NCBI GenBank assembly: GCA_008921705.1
Contig: VFFE01007078.1
Span: 877,714-941,713 of the forward strand
Direction: 5' to 3'
Source: Burhinus oedicnemus
Taxonomy: Eukaryota > Chordata > Aves > Charadriiformes > Burhinidae
Length of the DNA: 64,000 nucleotides
Shown here: positions 9,319-21,195 of the stretch, one piece after another
Position numbering within the stretch: the first letter of the stretch is position 1
Layout: each line of letters starts with the position of its first letter
Translations under genes and position numbers: made by a program
Notes under the pieces: model-generated
Databases searched by the model: none
What the model was told of the DNA's origin: nothing
Seen by the model: the letters and a program-made list of their open reading frames with translations, nothing else

Positions 9319-12300
9319 GTAGTATACTAAAAGAAACAAAAACACCTAATAAACAGTATTAAAACTGAAAATGAAATTCAGCACACAGAAGAATGCCAAC
9401 AGCAATGTGTGAAAAAAATGAAATTAGGCTCATGCTAAGAACAGTTATTACAAATAAATGTGGTCAGGAATACAGCAGCTTTTTCAGTCAATGTTAAATA
9501 AGATAAATTGACACCTTAAGGAAAAACATACATGCATTTTCAGACACTGAGTCACATTGTGGAACACCGTGAAATTTTTTCCAACATAACTCACATACTA
9601 CTCAGTAGGCAGCCTGCCAGGACAGTCCACCTGGTTTGCAGTTCAATCCCAGGAGCAAGGCACATTGCTGTGTGCGGATAGCCTGAATTTCTCAGACTGC
9701 AGAGTAGGGCCTGTTATTGCACATGACTGCACACTTTTTCTGCAAATGTACAATGCAGTGGTGCTCCTGGAATAGTTAGGAAGCCCTGCCCTTAAACAAA
9801 CTGAAGGTTCTCACAGACCCAAAAGGTTACAAGCAAGTTCATATCGTTGTTTATGTATGAAAGCATTGCTGCAAACTTTTGACACAACAAGATTTGTCCT
9901 AACTGATTTGCTTGAGAAGCATTAAAAACCACCCAGTCAAAAAGCACGCAAGATTACTGAAGGAAGAAGTAGAAGAAGCCTTTTAAGCAAATCTCCTAAG
10001 TGTTAACCTCTTTGGCTTCAGACAGCATTTTTAGAAAGCAAGCCAAACCCTCATTTCCTATAATCAGTTTATGCTGCAGTCATGCTTCATTCAGAAGTTA
10101 AGCATGACAGCATGACTCCTTAGATAGTTTCTGTTTGAAAAGGCAAGTTTTCTTCTATATATAAGGTTTCCAGTAAAACTCAAACTGATAAATATGCCTA
10201 AATGAGATAAACCTAAATAAATATTTCACAGTAGAACTTTTCATATTTATTTGCCATTGTAGATGCCATGAAAGGACATGAGCTTAGAGGCCTTTAGGAA
10301 AAAAAAAATAATGGAAAAACAGATTTACAGTTACAGGACAGCCACTGGCTGCATTTTCAAAGAAGAGTCAGAGATTTGAATACATAATTCTCTTAGACTT
10401 CTTTTACAATTTCATCCATTGGTTCAAGAATAGAACTGGCAATCTTATTTCCTTCTCAAGTTTATCATTCATTGCACGATACCGAACCAGCAATTTAACA
10501 TCTTGATGCTTGAATTTAAAATGTTAAATCACTTGAGGATAAAACAAAGTAGTGTGATCTTTGTCCATCTGCACGCAACAGATTTCAGATCTCCTGAAAA
10601 TATTTACAATAACATGATGCAGCCACCATTTGTTTCCCGGTTGACAGAACCTATTGATTCTGGCAAATCAGAAAAGCTCTGTTTTTCTTACACTGGTTAG
10701 ATACAAGTATTCTGCATGTCATTGGTCCTACATTAGGCACAATATGTGTGTGCCTGGAGTATTTTGACCAAAACCAAATCATGATATCATTGCAGCACTT
10801 TGCAAAATTGAATCATAAATACTGCACTTTAATACTATGTAAATCAATGCAGTCAACTATACAAAGCCCAACTGGAAAAACTGTTTTACACATCCAAAGA
10901 GAAACCTGCCTAAACTTAAACAGTAAATAAATGTTTGTAAAAAGAAAAATAAAAAATAGACTTTGCAGTTCTGTGCTTTTTTGGCATGTTGTCAGAAGAG
11001 GGGTGCTTCTGCTCACAGAGATGTGGCTACTCTTATGTTCCAGGAAACCGCAACCCTGTACGTGAGGTACCACATGTGATGTATGGTGCCTGAGGAGTTA
11101 ATCAAATTCTTTCTCAGCATTCCCAGCCAAGCAGCAGCACTTGCTGCCTGTAGTGGATAAAGAGAACATTGCTGAGACTGGAGGCTCTACTTACCAAGTC
11201 TAATTACATTCCTATTCTAAACCATTCCTAATGCGTTTTAAAACCCAGAAATATTCTGGCCTCTTCAGCCTTTCAGAAACTGTCATGAAAGTAATTGATA
11301 GAAGAGAAGAAATGTTTGGGCCTACATATTTATGTTTCATCATGTCTCATATCATGAAAGTAGAATTTCATTTCACTGGGAAAGCAAAATGCAGTCTTGT
11401 GTCTGGAGGTGGACAAGCTCTTTTCAAACAATGTCTGCAGAAGAAAAGGTTGATATGATATGTCTTTTCATGCTTGGTCTCTCTCCAGATCACTATAAGA
11501 AATAAGTAAATAGATAAAGTGGTAAAGAGGGTCAGAAGAGAAATAACACAGACCTACAAAAAGTAGGTTCTATCAAAATTATGAAAGTAATTTATAGGTG
11601 GTTCTATGCATTATGTATTTTTCTTTACCTCTATCAGTAATAGAGTATAAAAACCATGAAAAATAATCCACAGTCATAAAATAGTGTCTTCCTTTTCAGA
11701 ATGCCTTAAATAAAGGCAAACTGATATTAGAACTTTTGGGGAAAGAAAGGCAAATATCTAGGATAGAAATCAATGTAGCAGCCCACAGGCCAAATTCTGC
11801 ATTCTTAGAGCTCAATACAAGAATGGAGAGGGAGGAATGCAAAAATTATTTTAAATGGCCTTTGCCCTTTCTTAGAATTCAGTATAGTTTAAAATTGCCC
11901 CACAGCCACTCCAGCGCCCATGAGATAAGAACCGCTAGTGACTAACCATGAAGTAGCTACATTCCTTCCTCTTGGCCGCATAGAGATCTATCATATCATT
12001 CTACCCACTGCTGGCATTATATGAAGAGAGTCATGTCTATCTGCGACATCTAGCTGTATTCTGTTTTCCAATAGGCTTCATGTTATGTAAAGAAAATTAT
12101 TCTGTGCTCCATGATGCCTGATGAATGCCTTCATTCAAAAGACAGGTCATTAGTTACTTGTTTTACTGGGTGGAATACACTTTTCATTGTATTTATTGGA
12201 TCCAAGTCATACCTGGGGACAGCTAATCTGAACTCAGTCCATGTTAGTTTTTTCCCCTCACCCAAGAAAAAGCTTGTGCTAGTGTAGAAATGATACTTCT

Positions 12301-15300
12301 TTGATTTTCAGATGAACTCCTGCAAAAACACTCACATAGAGTTGGCTTGTATCTTGGAAGCCTTTGAACATACTGTCTTAGATGCCAGCTTAGGAAAACA
12401 AATGAATAAGCAATCACACATTCAGACAGGATCAACAACAGCATCACCAAAGGCAGTATTTCCCTAAGCGAAATTCTTGTGTTGTCTTTGAGCCAGGATT
12501 CATTACCCTTTTGTCTTTCCTTGAGTTTTCACTTTCATTACTTACAGAGAGAAACATAAGGTTCCCATAGCTTCAGGTAACTACACTAACATCTCAGCAA
12601 AGTCATGGCTGTAGAAGCAAAACCTTGTTATAAACTGTTAAATATTACAAGGGATAGCTTTACTGCTACACAGAAAACATCTATGAATAGGCAGTTAATG
12701 TATTTTAGCTGTTATGTGGTGTGTCATTGCAGTCATTTCATTGCTATCCTGTCCCCCAGCACTTTCCATTGGCTTGCTTTCTGTACCTGTAGCCCTAAAT
12801 TTGAAATACAATCTCTTTGTGGCTAGAATAAAGGTCTGCATTTCACAAAGTAGTTCTTAAAATATGTTCAGATAAGAAACAATTCTGTGAAACATCTACT
12901 GAGAAACAGGGTTCCCTATACCTTTTTGTATCTTCTGACTGTGACTGCAAGCTGTCACTGTAGCTTTTTTTTTTTCTTTTAATGTCTTTAGAGCTTTTAT
13001 AAGGGCTCACTGCTCTGTGGATTCTCCTGTCTCACTTCAGAGGTTTCTTCCCACTCCTAGGTGCCTACTTTCACAAAAGCTGTAGGACATAGTTGTCTTT
13101 CAGGATTCTACACTCCTCCCATAGCTATAAGAAGTGGTGCAAGAATTCAGAGCCATTTTATGGAGCCACAAAGATAAGAGGATTGTCAGTGAGGGAAAAG
13201 AGAAAAAATAGTGCTTCAGAATTACCCAAGACCGCCTATTTACCTGTACTTACTACTCAGAAATGCTTGTAACTGCAATATTTTACAAGAAAAAGAAAAC
13301 ATTACACAATTCTAATGCGTGTTCACATGGCTCTTTATACCAAAAGTGGTTACACAGCCACCTTGAAGACTACTTAACTTAGGGAGCAGAACAATATTAC
13401 ATGGCTTTAAGGTCACCTCTCAGCACAGATAATATACACTCAAATAAGTGCACTGAGAAATCCTGGCCCTATTATAGCCACAAGGATTTTTGCCACTGAT
13501 TTTCAAGAAAACATGTTTTCATCCAGAGTATTTAGTCTATAAGCGACTCACTGGTTTACATGCTTTTGTTATATAACTGTGGATGATGAAGAAATACGTG
13601 AAACTTCCAAGTTTGGTCATGACCAATCATCAATCAGTGAAAGAACAAAGCTTGTCTCTGTCAGTGACAGATTTAGGCAGAATAGTGAAACTTGAATAAA
13701 AACATACCATCAAAAGCCCATTCCTTTCTGGCTACCTCATCTAAATGAGCCTAAACTCACTGAAATTTTCCTAGGCATTCCGTAGGATAGACCTTGCGAT
13801 CCCAAGGAGCTTGGTAGCTGTCACCTTTCAAAATCAAAATTCAAGGAATAACGCAAGGGTCCCAATCTGAGACATTTGACACCAGTACTGGCAAAGTCAA
13901 GATTAAAATAAAACAGACAGTTGTGGTCACTGTAAGGCGTCATTGGATTCAGATAAGAGTGAGTAGAGATCCGTCTTTTAGGTGATAGGCTCATGGCCGT
14001 ACAACTGCTCCAACAGAGTGGGATTTAAGTCTACATTCCCTACCCAGCAAGGTGCATCCCAGCTTCTACTAGCGTGGTCTGCACCCAGATTCACATCCTG
14101 ATGAACTTGTGCTGTGGAGCAGAAGAAAATTCCAGATTTATTAGTCTACAAAGACAAAGGAAGAGAAAGCATCTCTTTATCTTAATAGTTAAGGAGCGCA
14201 GCTGAGAGAGAGGAATCCTGCTTTTGATCCTTACACTGTTTCTGTATTTTTTCAGTTATTCATTTTATGCACAGCAGGAACAAAAGCCCAGGTTCTCCCC
14301 CCTCCCAGGCACACACTTTAGGTTGGAAAAAAAAAATAATATTTCAACATTTTTTCCAGATGAACAGCTACAACAGTAAGTAAATTTGTGGGTGCATTAC
14401 CTTAAAAGAGTAAAAACCTTACAAAAATATTGAAACTGAGAACACTTGTGTAATTAGCTGCCAAGACTGGAGGAAGGGAACACAAAGAATAACGCTCAGA
14501 ATTTAAAGCCCTTCTTTTACTATTGTTCATTTGGTAATTTTGCAATTCTAATTCTTTACTCATTTTGCAAACATGACAGTGATATCTTTAAATCCTATTT
14601 TACTGATTTATATACAGAAGCCAATGCAAAAGGCACTTCTATAGCACCTTTCATCTGAAAACTCGGTATACTCTACAAATAGCAATTAATCTTCATAACA
14701 CTTAACTACCTCCTCCAATGTGTTAACAGCTCATTTTACAGCTGGTGAAACCAAGGTAGAGCAAAGTTGAGTCACGTACCCAGGGTCACATAATAAATCC
14801 ATGGTACAACTCCAAAATGTCTCTTTGCGTGTTTAAAGTCCACAAAATATTTATAGGGGTTGGTTAAGAATGAAAATGAACTTCTTGAGATACACAGTTG
14901 ATTTTTAAAGTAGCTGGCATCAGGATACTATAAATATGCTTTTCTTGATAAAATATTTGTTACAAAACCATGCTCAATATTACTCTTCTGAATCTTTTCT
15001 ACTTTGAAAATCAGAAGTAAAAAGACCTGCTTCTGCAGTATACTAGCATCGGGTCACTCACACTGGGACATAGCACACTGCTATGATAAAACTTATAATC
15101 TAGTCAGTATGCAGGAATGAGGACTGCTTCAAGACTTGCCAAAAGCCCTTTCGAACAACTGAACAATTTGGTTTTATCAATGCTTTATTTGCTATGTATT
15201 TGCTACAATGGTATTTTCCCCCACCCAATTCTGGTACATGTGCCTATGTGTAAGCCTGCGTGCCATGCTGAAAGAAGACTGTTTTAAAGAGGTTATAACA

Positions 15301-18300
15301 TTAGATAAAGAGGCTGGCTTTCACTGTTAGCATTTAACTCCTGGGCATACATAAAGAAATTCTCAGGCAAAACCCTGCAAACCATTATTTGATCAGGACA
15401 AATACAAACAGCAGCTCTCCCACACTGTCACTGCCTCACAAAACACATGCAATCAGCCATTCATCATAGATTTGCTAGCTTTCTGCTTGACTTTGCTGAT
15501 GAGGATTTTCAGATCAAAGCCTGGTTTGTTCTCTTCAAGCTCAGTGTCCAGACAACAGTTGAAAAGTCCTTAGAAAGGGACTATGCACTAAATTACTGGA
15601 CTAAATTACTTAAAGAAACTTCAATGTAACCATATTTACAGAATTAATCATTTCACTTACTGTATTATCTTCCGTAAGAAACAAATAAAGAGCTGAAAAT
15701 TTTACATAAAACATGGCATAAATAAGAGCAAAATAAATCTCACAGATATGTCATAGGCACAGTCCTTCTGAGGCTGATTTCTTCCTTGCTTAATTTTTAC
15801 AGTGAAGGTCTCGTTCATACGCAACAGTAATACAATGTACTCTTCTGAGAAGACGTCAGTCTTGGTGTGTTTGGAGATCTGAGTAACATATCTAATGTTT
15901 GACAAAACTCAGAGATCCAGGACCATTGCTGGCCATGGGAAAAGGTGTGAGCAAGAAAAAATAAAAAGAAACTAAGGAAGTAGCTTGAGCTTCTTGTGGC
16001 CTTTTTCACTTAGCCATACAAAAGTGAAAAATGGCACAAAGTATCAGGCAATGCAAATACTGAAATTTTTGGTCATTACTTACAGACCTGTATCACCACT
16101 GTTATTTTTCTAAACAGAAGTCATTATTTACCTTGTAACTGATCATCAAAGAAACTGGTTATGTAAGACAAATTGCTGCAGCTCAACTAAGATCAAATTA
16201 AAAGTACAAACGTACAATTTTTCTCTATCCTTACATGAGATTAGCTTAGTTTTTAATTTTTCTATGCAAATTAAACCAATTTAAATGTGAAATAGGCAGA
16301 CAAATGTATCTATATTAGGAGCTGGACATAATTAACTACGCTGAATTTAAATTACATAAGCTAGTGTGACTTTTCTTATATAGACAAGGTCTAAGTCATA
16401 AGATATAGAAGCTTGCTCCCCTAACCAGCTGACTTGCAGTGCCTTTGATGTAAAAATTTATACAAATAAATACTTGTGTGGATATTCACAATGCCTTTTC
16501 TGTAACTGTTTTTCTCAATTATTAATAATAGATTAATGAGCAAAAAGCAGTACAGACTGCATTTCCCTTCTGTTTTTATTCAACTTGTATATAATACTGT
16601 TTTGTGGCATTCAGTGAATATTAACAAATTAAAAGGACAAGCCACATTTAGAACTGGAAAAAGCTCTTCCAAGAAGAAATAGGTACAACTTCTTGATTAT
16701 TCAGATTACAGATCTCTAAATGAAACTCATCCCAAAATCAAAGCAGAACATAGCATGTTCTCTTTGTAACACATCACAGGTCTACCAGCAATTGCAGCTG
16801 CACATCCTGTACTGAAATTAGAATAGGCCATTATCTACATTCTGTGATTTGTTTAAAAAAGAAGACACCTGTATGCTATAGAAAAGTATTACAAAAAGCG
16901 ACAGATAGAGATGGGCAAAACATACAAAGCCTAATTTTACAGCACAGACAAGAGTGATTTCAGTTCATCGAAGAGGAAACACCTCTTTAATGACAAAATT
17001 CAGGATTTAAAAATCGACGTCCAGTCACAGAGTCATTATACAAAAAATGTCATGAGATGATAAACAGGAACTGCTTTTGGTAATATTCCTCCCTGTTGAG
17101 GGGCCAGGACAAGGTGGATGTGGAACTGAAGCCTCACCTTGAAGATTAATGTGGTGCTCATGGGAATTTCACCATCTTGCATAAAGATCCACTTCAGAAC
17201 TAGAGAGAAGGAGAAAATTCAGATTGCAACAAAAACCAGCTAGCGATACAGGGGAGAGAGAAAAAGAAAGAAAACAAACAAAAACAGTGCAGGGAATTAA
17301 AAGCCTACTCATCATGAAGGCAAGAGGAGCTGAGCTGTACAGACAGCTACTTGCACAAGACTTCTGCAGAGAAGCCTTACATGGCATAGCTTTAAGGAAA
17401 ATGGATGGATATAGCCAGGGCACAGAAAAAGTCAAATCCAGGCTGACACAATCGTATATTCAAGGCATACTACTGCTGATTAACACACCACCGTGTTAGT
17501 TGATCGACATATTTGGCACTATCTTAAATCAAAATCTAGATTTTTGAAGTGGGTAAATAAACCTTCTTTATGTAAAAGGCAAGATCTTAAAAAATTAAAT
17601 TAACTTAAGCTCGCTTTAAACCCCTGATACTCAGTCTCAACATTTAAATGAGTTGCTGGACTGCTGCAGAATGCCTTCAGCTTCCTGAGCATGGTTCACA
17701 AGTTTAAGCAAGGCCAAATAAATGCCAGCAATAACAACAATCAAGCTTGAGCAAAAGCATGCACTGGAAGTCACTTGTCCAGGAAATTGTAGAGGGCAAA
17801 ATCCTAAATTGAGAACTGCAATGCAGTATTTGTTGGCAGGGCTATTGCTCTTAGTGGCACTGGTCCCAGAAAATAATGTCAGAACCTGGAATTTAGGATT
17901 TTCATTGTAAAATCACAGGGTAAATACCTAACCTTCAGCAACCCAAAGTATTTTCATTCCCATAAAGCATCAGTGAACTTCCAACCATTTGGAACAGATC
18001 CTATTCTTCATTTTGCCCTAAGGCATTATTCAACACAAATACGTCCACCTCATACACCATTGGACCTTACAACCAGCTTGGTTAAACTCCCACATGACAC
18101 TTCGCATTTAAAGAGATGTGCTGTCATACAACAAGGCATCCCAAGATGCCCTAATATTTCCAAGTCTTACTTAATGCTTCCTAAACTTCCTATGCTATGT
18201 GAAACGAGCAGCAGTAAGATTCACAGGACGTGTCCCCATAACGTAAATACCAGCACAACCTGAGTGATTTGGGGCAGGAACAGTCTTTTGTTAAAAGACA

Positions 18301-18499
18301 ACAGGTTTTTGTCTGCATATATGAAAAGCCTAGCATAATAGCATCCAAAAATATACTACAGAGGGAAAATAAGGGGTGGGAGATGGCATGGATTTCTCCT
18401 ACTGATATACCTGTAACTGTATCTGGTCCACAGACGTAATTTGTGCATGACTTATTGTAAACTGTGTAACATTTTTCTTGCATCCAACTGATTTTTTTG

Positions 18500-18526
18500 T
18501 CCCCTCCCCCTTTTAAATCCAAATAG
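18500..18526 (+). promoter_or_regulatory. 3' splice acceptor of the SHISA9 terminal exon
   Basis: A pyrimidine-rich tract (CCCCTCCCCC then TTTT, 18501-18514) precedes the AG at 18525-18526. The conserved coding frame starts immediately after it. The first two exon bases, CT, complete a codon split after its first base (phase 1), most simply GCT for Ala. The tract is interrupted by AAATCCAAAT just before the AG, so the site is not ideal, but the coding match fixes its position. Confidence 0.8.
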
Positions 18527-18897
18527 CTGACAAAGTCAACGATGACTTCTACACCAAACGCCGACATCTTGCAGAACTGGCTGCCAAGGGGAGCCTGCCA
18601 CTCCATCCAGTGCGCCTAGATGAAGACAGAGCTTATACAATCGACAGTGGCCTAACCAAACAGAACGGGCAGAAATCCAAAATTGCAAAGATCCATACAC
18701 ACCCATTAGGTTACAATTCCCACTACAAGACCTGGGATCCTAATGACCAGTCTCTTAGACGGCAAGCATACGCAAACAAGGGGAAGCATGGTATGGGAGA
18801 CCCAACGTTAAGCGACCCACTGACAACCCGGAGCCAGCATTATTTGGGCCCACAGCCATACTTCATAACTAACAGCAAGACAGAAGTAACTGTTTGA
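18527..18897 (+). CDS. SHISA9: SHISA9 (CKAMP44), terminal coding exon, cytoplasmic tail with PDZ ligand
   Basis: This is the last coding exon of a Shisa-family single-pass membrane protein. It holds two bases of a split codon, 122 full codons and the stop TGA at 18895-18897. The peptide opens DKVNDDFYTKRRHLAELAAKG and has a conserved central block with HTHPLGY and YKTWDPNDQSLRRQAY. It ends SKTEVTV; EVTV (codons 18883-18894) is the class I PDZ ligand described for CKAMP44 and its relative SHISA6. In mammals SHISA9 is an AMPA-receptor auxiliary subunit that modulates desensitisation and is anchored at synapses through this motif. The signal peptide, cysteine-rich extracellular domain and transmembrane segment are in upstream exons outside the window. 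There is no frameshift or stop, and codon use is unlike the AT-rich surroundings, so the exon looks functional. SHISA9 rather than SHISA6 is my recall of the tail; family membership is surer than the paralogue. Confidence 0.85.
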
Positions 18898-20162
18898 GTT
18901 TGTTTTTCCTTCTTTTTTTTTTTTTTAATGAAATCCTTTAAAAACCACACAGAAATACACACACCACACAAACACTCAACTGAAAGGCAAAAAATAAATT
19001 TAAAAATATAAAATAAAAATAAAAGAAGCAAACAGAAGGAAGGAAGGAACTACCTGGACACTCTTGGTATCCAGCCAACTGTAGGCCGAAGAGTGGGTTA
19101 ATACCATTCAGCAATACACACTGAAGGTTGAATTATAAACTCCATTTGTATTTCACAATGGAACACAAACCCTTGTGACTAAATTTTTTTACTTGAAACT
19201 AAAATCCATGATGAGAAGTAGCACAATCTAGAGAAACCTTATGTCTGCTTAAACATTTACACTATGTTCCTGCCTTGACACAGAGGAAGAAAGAAATAAC
19301 AATATACTGTAATATATTATTTGAGAGGAATTTTCTATAAAACCTATTAATAATCACTAGACCTGTGAAAAGCCAAGAGCAAACATCTTGGTACAACCCC
19401 TAACATCTATTATTGTACTTTCACACCATCTTATAGAAAGCGCAAAAAATACATATACAACAGGGGACAAAGACTTTTTCATAAGGAATTTATGAAGACT
19501 GTTATGATTAAGAGCTTATGGGACCTTTCTGGCTGGTAGAGAATTCTGCAGGATGATAACAAACAGCAGAAGATTTTATTTCAGTTTACTTTATTTGATT
19601 TGAAATTTTTGGGAACCTCCAAAATAAGAAGAGACATATCATATGACACAGAAAGCTGCTGGGGGAATAAGGGCATCGAAATATTTCCTCTCAGTCCTCC
19701 TGTTTTCGGGCAGATGGTAACAATTCTCACTTTGCAGACTGTCAGGACTTTTTCTTCACCTAAATGTTTTGCCTATCTTCAACTGCTTCAGACTGAAATT
19801 AAGCGTGGGTGGTGCCTTTACTGTATTACTATTGTTCAATGACAGTCTTGTTTTTCAAAGTGACCCCTCTGTTCCTTTGAGCTATTTCCTCATGTTTTGC
19901 TAAGGATGACAAGGGTTCTGCCCTGCTCAACCACCTCCTCTGTTTGTCCCGAAGGGAAACCGAACTACATCTCCATGCAGTGGTTGCACAGTCAAGACTA
20001 TTTAGTTAGCCCCTCCATTTTCCCAATTTAAACTTTTTCCCTCTAGTCTCTCATTTTGTATTTGCTTTTAGCCATGGTAGTTCTTTGTAGTTCAACTAAA
20101 TGTTATATGGTATATTGTCTCTATTGTTTGGCTTTCTATAGTGGCGTTCCCTCTTGGTGGAT

Positions 20163-20182
20163 GAGGCTAACGGACTAGCCTC
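20163..20182 (+). other. 7-bp stem, 6-nt loop within the 3' UTR
   Basis: GAGGCTA and TAGCCTC are exact reverse complements around the loop ACGGAC. It is GC-richer than its surroundings. It does not match a known 3' UTR element that I recognise. Confidence 0.35.
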
Positions 20183-21085
20183 AAATGTCAAAGAGATCTG
20201 GGTTTAAACTAAACAAATAATTGGACTCGTGGTCTTGACTGTGGTTCTGATGAGCAAGATGCCTTTTTTGTATGAGTAAAACCACTCTTGAATTGGGCAC
20301 TGGTAGTAGACTCACAGTCCTGGGCCTGTAAAGGTTTCAGCACATCCACAAAGAGATAAACAGAGTTGGGATAGGACGGTGGTGCTGCAACAGCCTGATG
20401 GCAGGCAATGCACTCAGTCTTTCACTTAAATTCCTGCCCTTCCCCCAAAACAAGTCATTTGGCTAAATCCTAACTAGCTATCTTACTATAGTTGTGTTCT
20501 CACCCGCTGTCAATTCTTCTGGAGATTAGTTTTGGAAGAGTATGCAGGGAGCAGTGAGAACTGTTATGTTGTAAGAAGAATTGGAAGTGGCATTTCTTAC
20601 TGTACTCAACTGACTGGCAGTGCTTCTTCTTAGTCAAGGATGCAAGAGCTAAGAATTTGAAATGTGGTTAAATGGAGAGATCATTTCTTTAGCTATATCG
20701 AGATTGATTTGCATCCTGAGAGCACCGGCATCTCTCCATAAGCGTGCTGCTAAATTGTATTATCATACGTTTTAAGACTATCAGAAGTGGACAAAACCCA
20801 CGGGACAAATACTTTGCACACAACCCAGATTCTCCACTATCTTACTTTTATTCCTTTAATCTTTATTGCCTTCACAACTGGCTGACTTAATTTGACCCTT
20901 TATGGAATGTTGCTGTTAATCCATATGCTTTAGATACACATTACAGCTGCACTCTAATTCACACAGGTTTCGTGTAACTTGAGCATATTTTATGTGGAAA
21001 TATTTTAGTAACTGTATGTTCTGTAAGTAAACCCGTGTTAATACTTGTTAACTACAGAGTTTATGATACCAATAATACTTCCTAC

Positions 21086-21091
21086 AATAAA
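21086..21091 (+). promoter_or_regulatory. Candidate poly(A) signal AATAAA (proximal)
   Basis: The canonical hexamer is followed within 25 bases by a T/GT-rich stretch (TGTTTGTTTGTTTTTTAAG), a typical downstream element. It is about 2.2 kb after the SHISA9 stop. Confidence 0.5.
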
Positions 21092-21167
21092 ATGTTTGTT
21101 TGTTTTTTAAGAATGTTTATTTGTAAACATATGTATTCACTATATTAATATGAATTTCTTACCTGGC

Positions 21168-21173
21168 AATAAA
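21168..21173 (+). promoter_or_regulatory. Candidate poly(A) signal AATAAA (distal)
   Basis: The canonical hexamer lies in GGCAATAAAACCG, followed by TATGTG about 15 bases on. This is the last good signal before the sequence loses any transcript-like character, so it is my preferred 3' end of SHISA9. Confidence 0.5.
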
Positions 21174-21195
21174 ACCGATTCTATGTGAATCCAAC

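Larger units (their letters stand above)
7681..18526. other. Last-intron sequence upstream of the SHISA9 terminal exon
   Basis: About 10.8 kb of AT-rich DNA with no exon I can support; I looked for the preceding cytoplasmic-tail and transmembrane exons of the SHISA family and did not see them. All open frames here are short and unremarkable. It contains a nested inverted repeat at 8264-8313, a 20-bp palindrome at 9299-9318, and A- or T-rich tracts near 9061, 12967 and 14329. The intron assignment rests on the acceptor site at its right edge. Confidence 0.6.
18898..21195 (+). other. SHISA9: Probable 3' UTR of SHISA9
   Basis: Non-coding sequence runs from the stop codon to just past the second of two strong AATAAA signals. 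It starts with a T14 tract (18913-18926) and an A-rich stretch around 18990-19030 with early AATAAA-like hexamers, which could give a short isoform. It includes a small perfect stem-loop at 20163-20182. Its right end is inferred from the AATAAA at 21168-21173 followed by TGTG- and TTG-containing sequence; no transcript evidence is available here. Confidence 0.55.

Noticed and set aside
14360..14375. Possible micro-exon: TTTTTTCCAG acceptor, ATGAACAGCTACAACA, then GTAAGTAA donor
   Set aside because: The splice signals look good, but 16 bp is not a multiple of three. It would break the frame into the SHISA9 terminal exon, and no SHISA peptide is recognised in it. It is probably a chance pair of sites.
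18190..18606. 138-codon minus-strand open frame overlapping the SHISA9 exon
   Set aside because: It is antisense to the real exon and runs across the splice acceptor into the intron. It has no domain and is a shadow frame.
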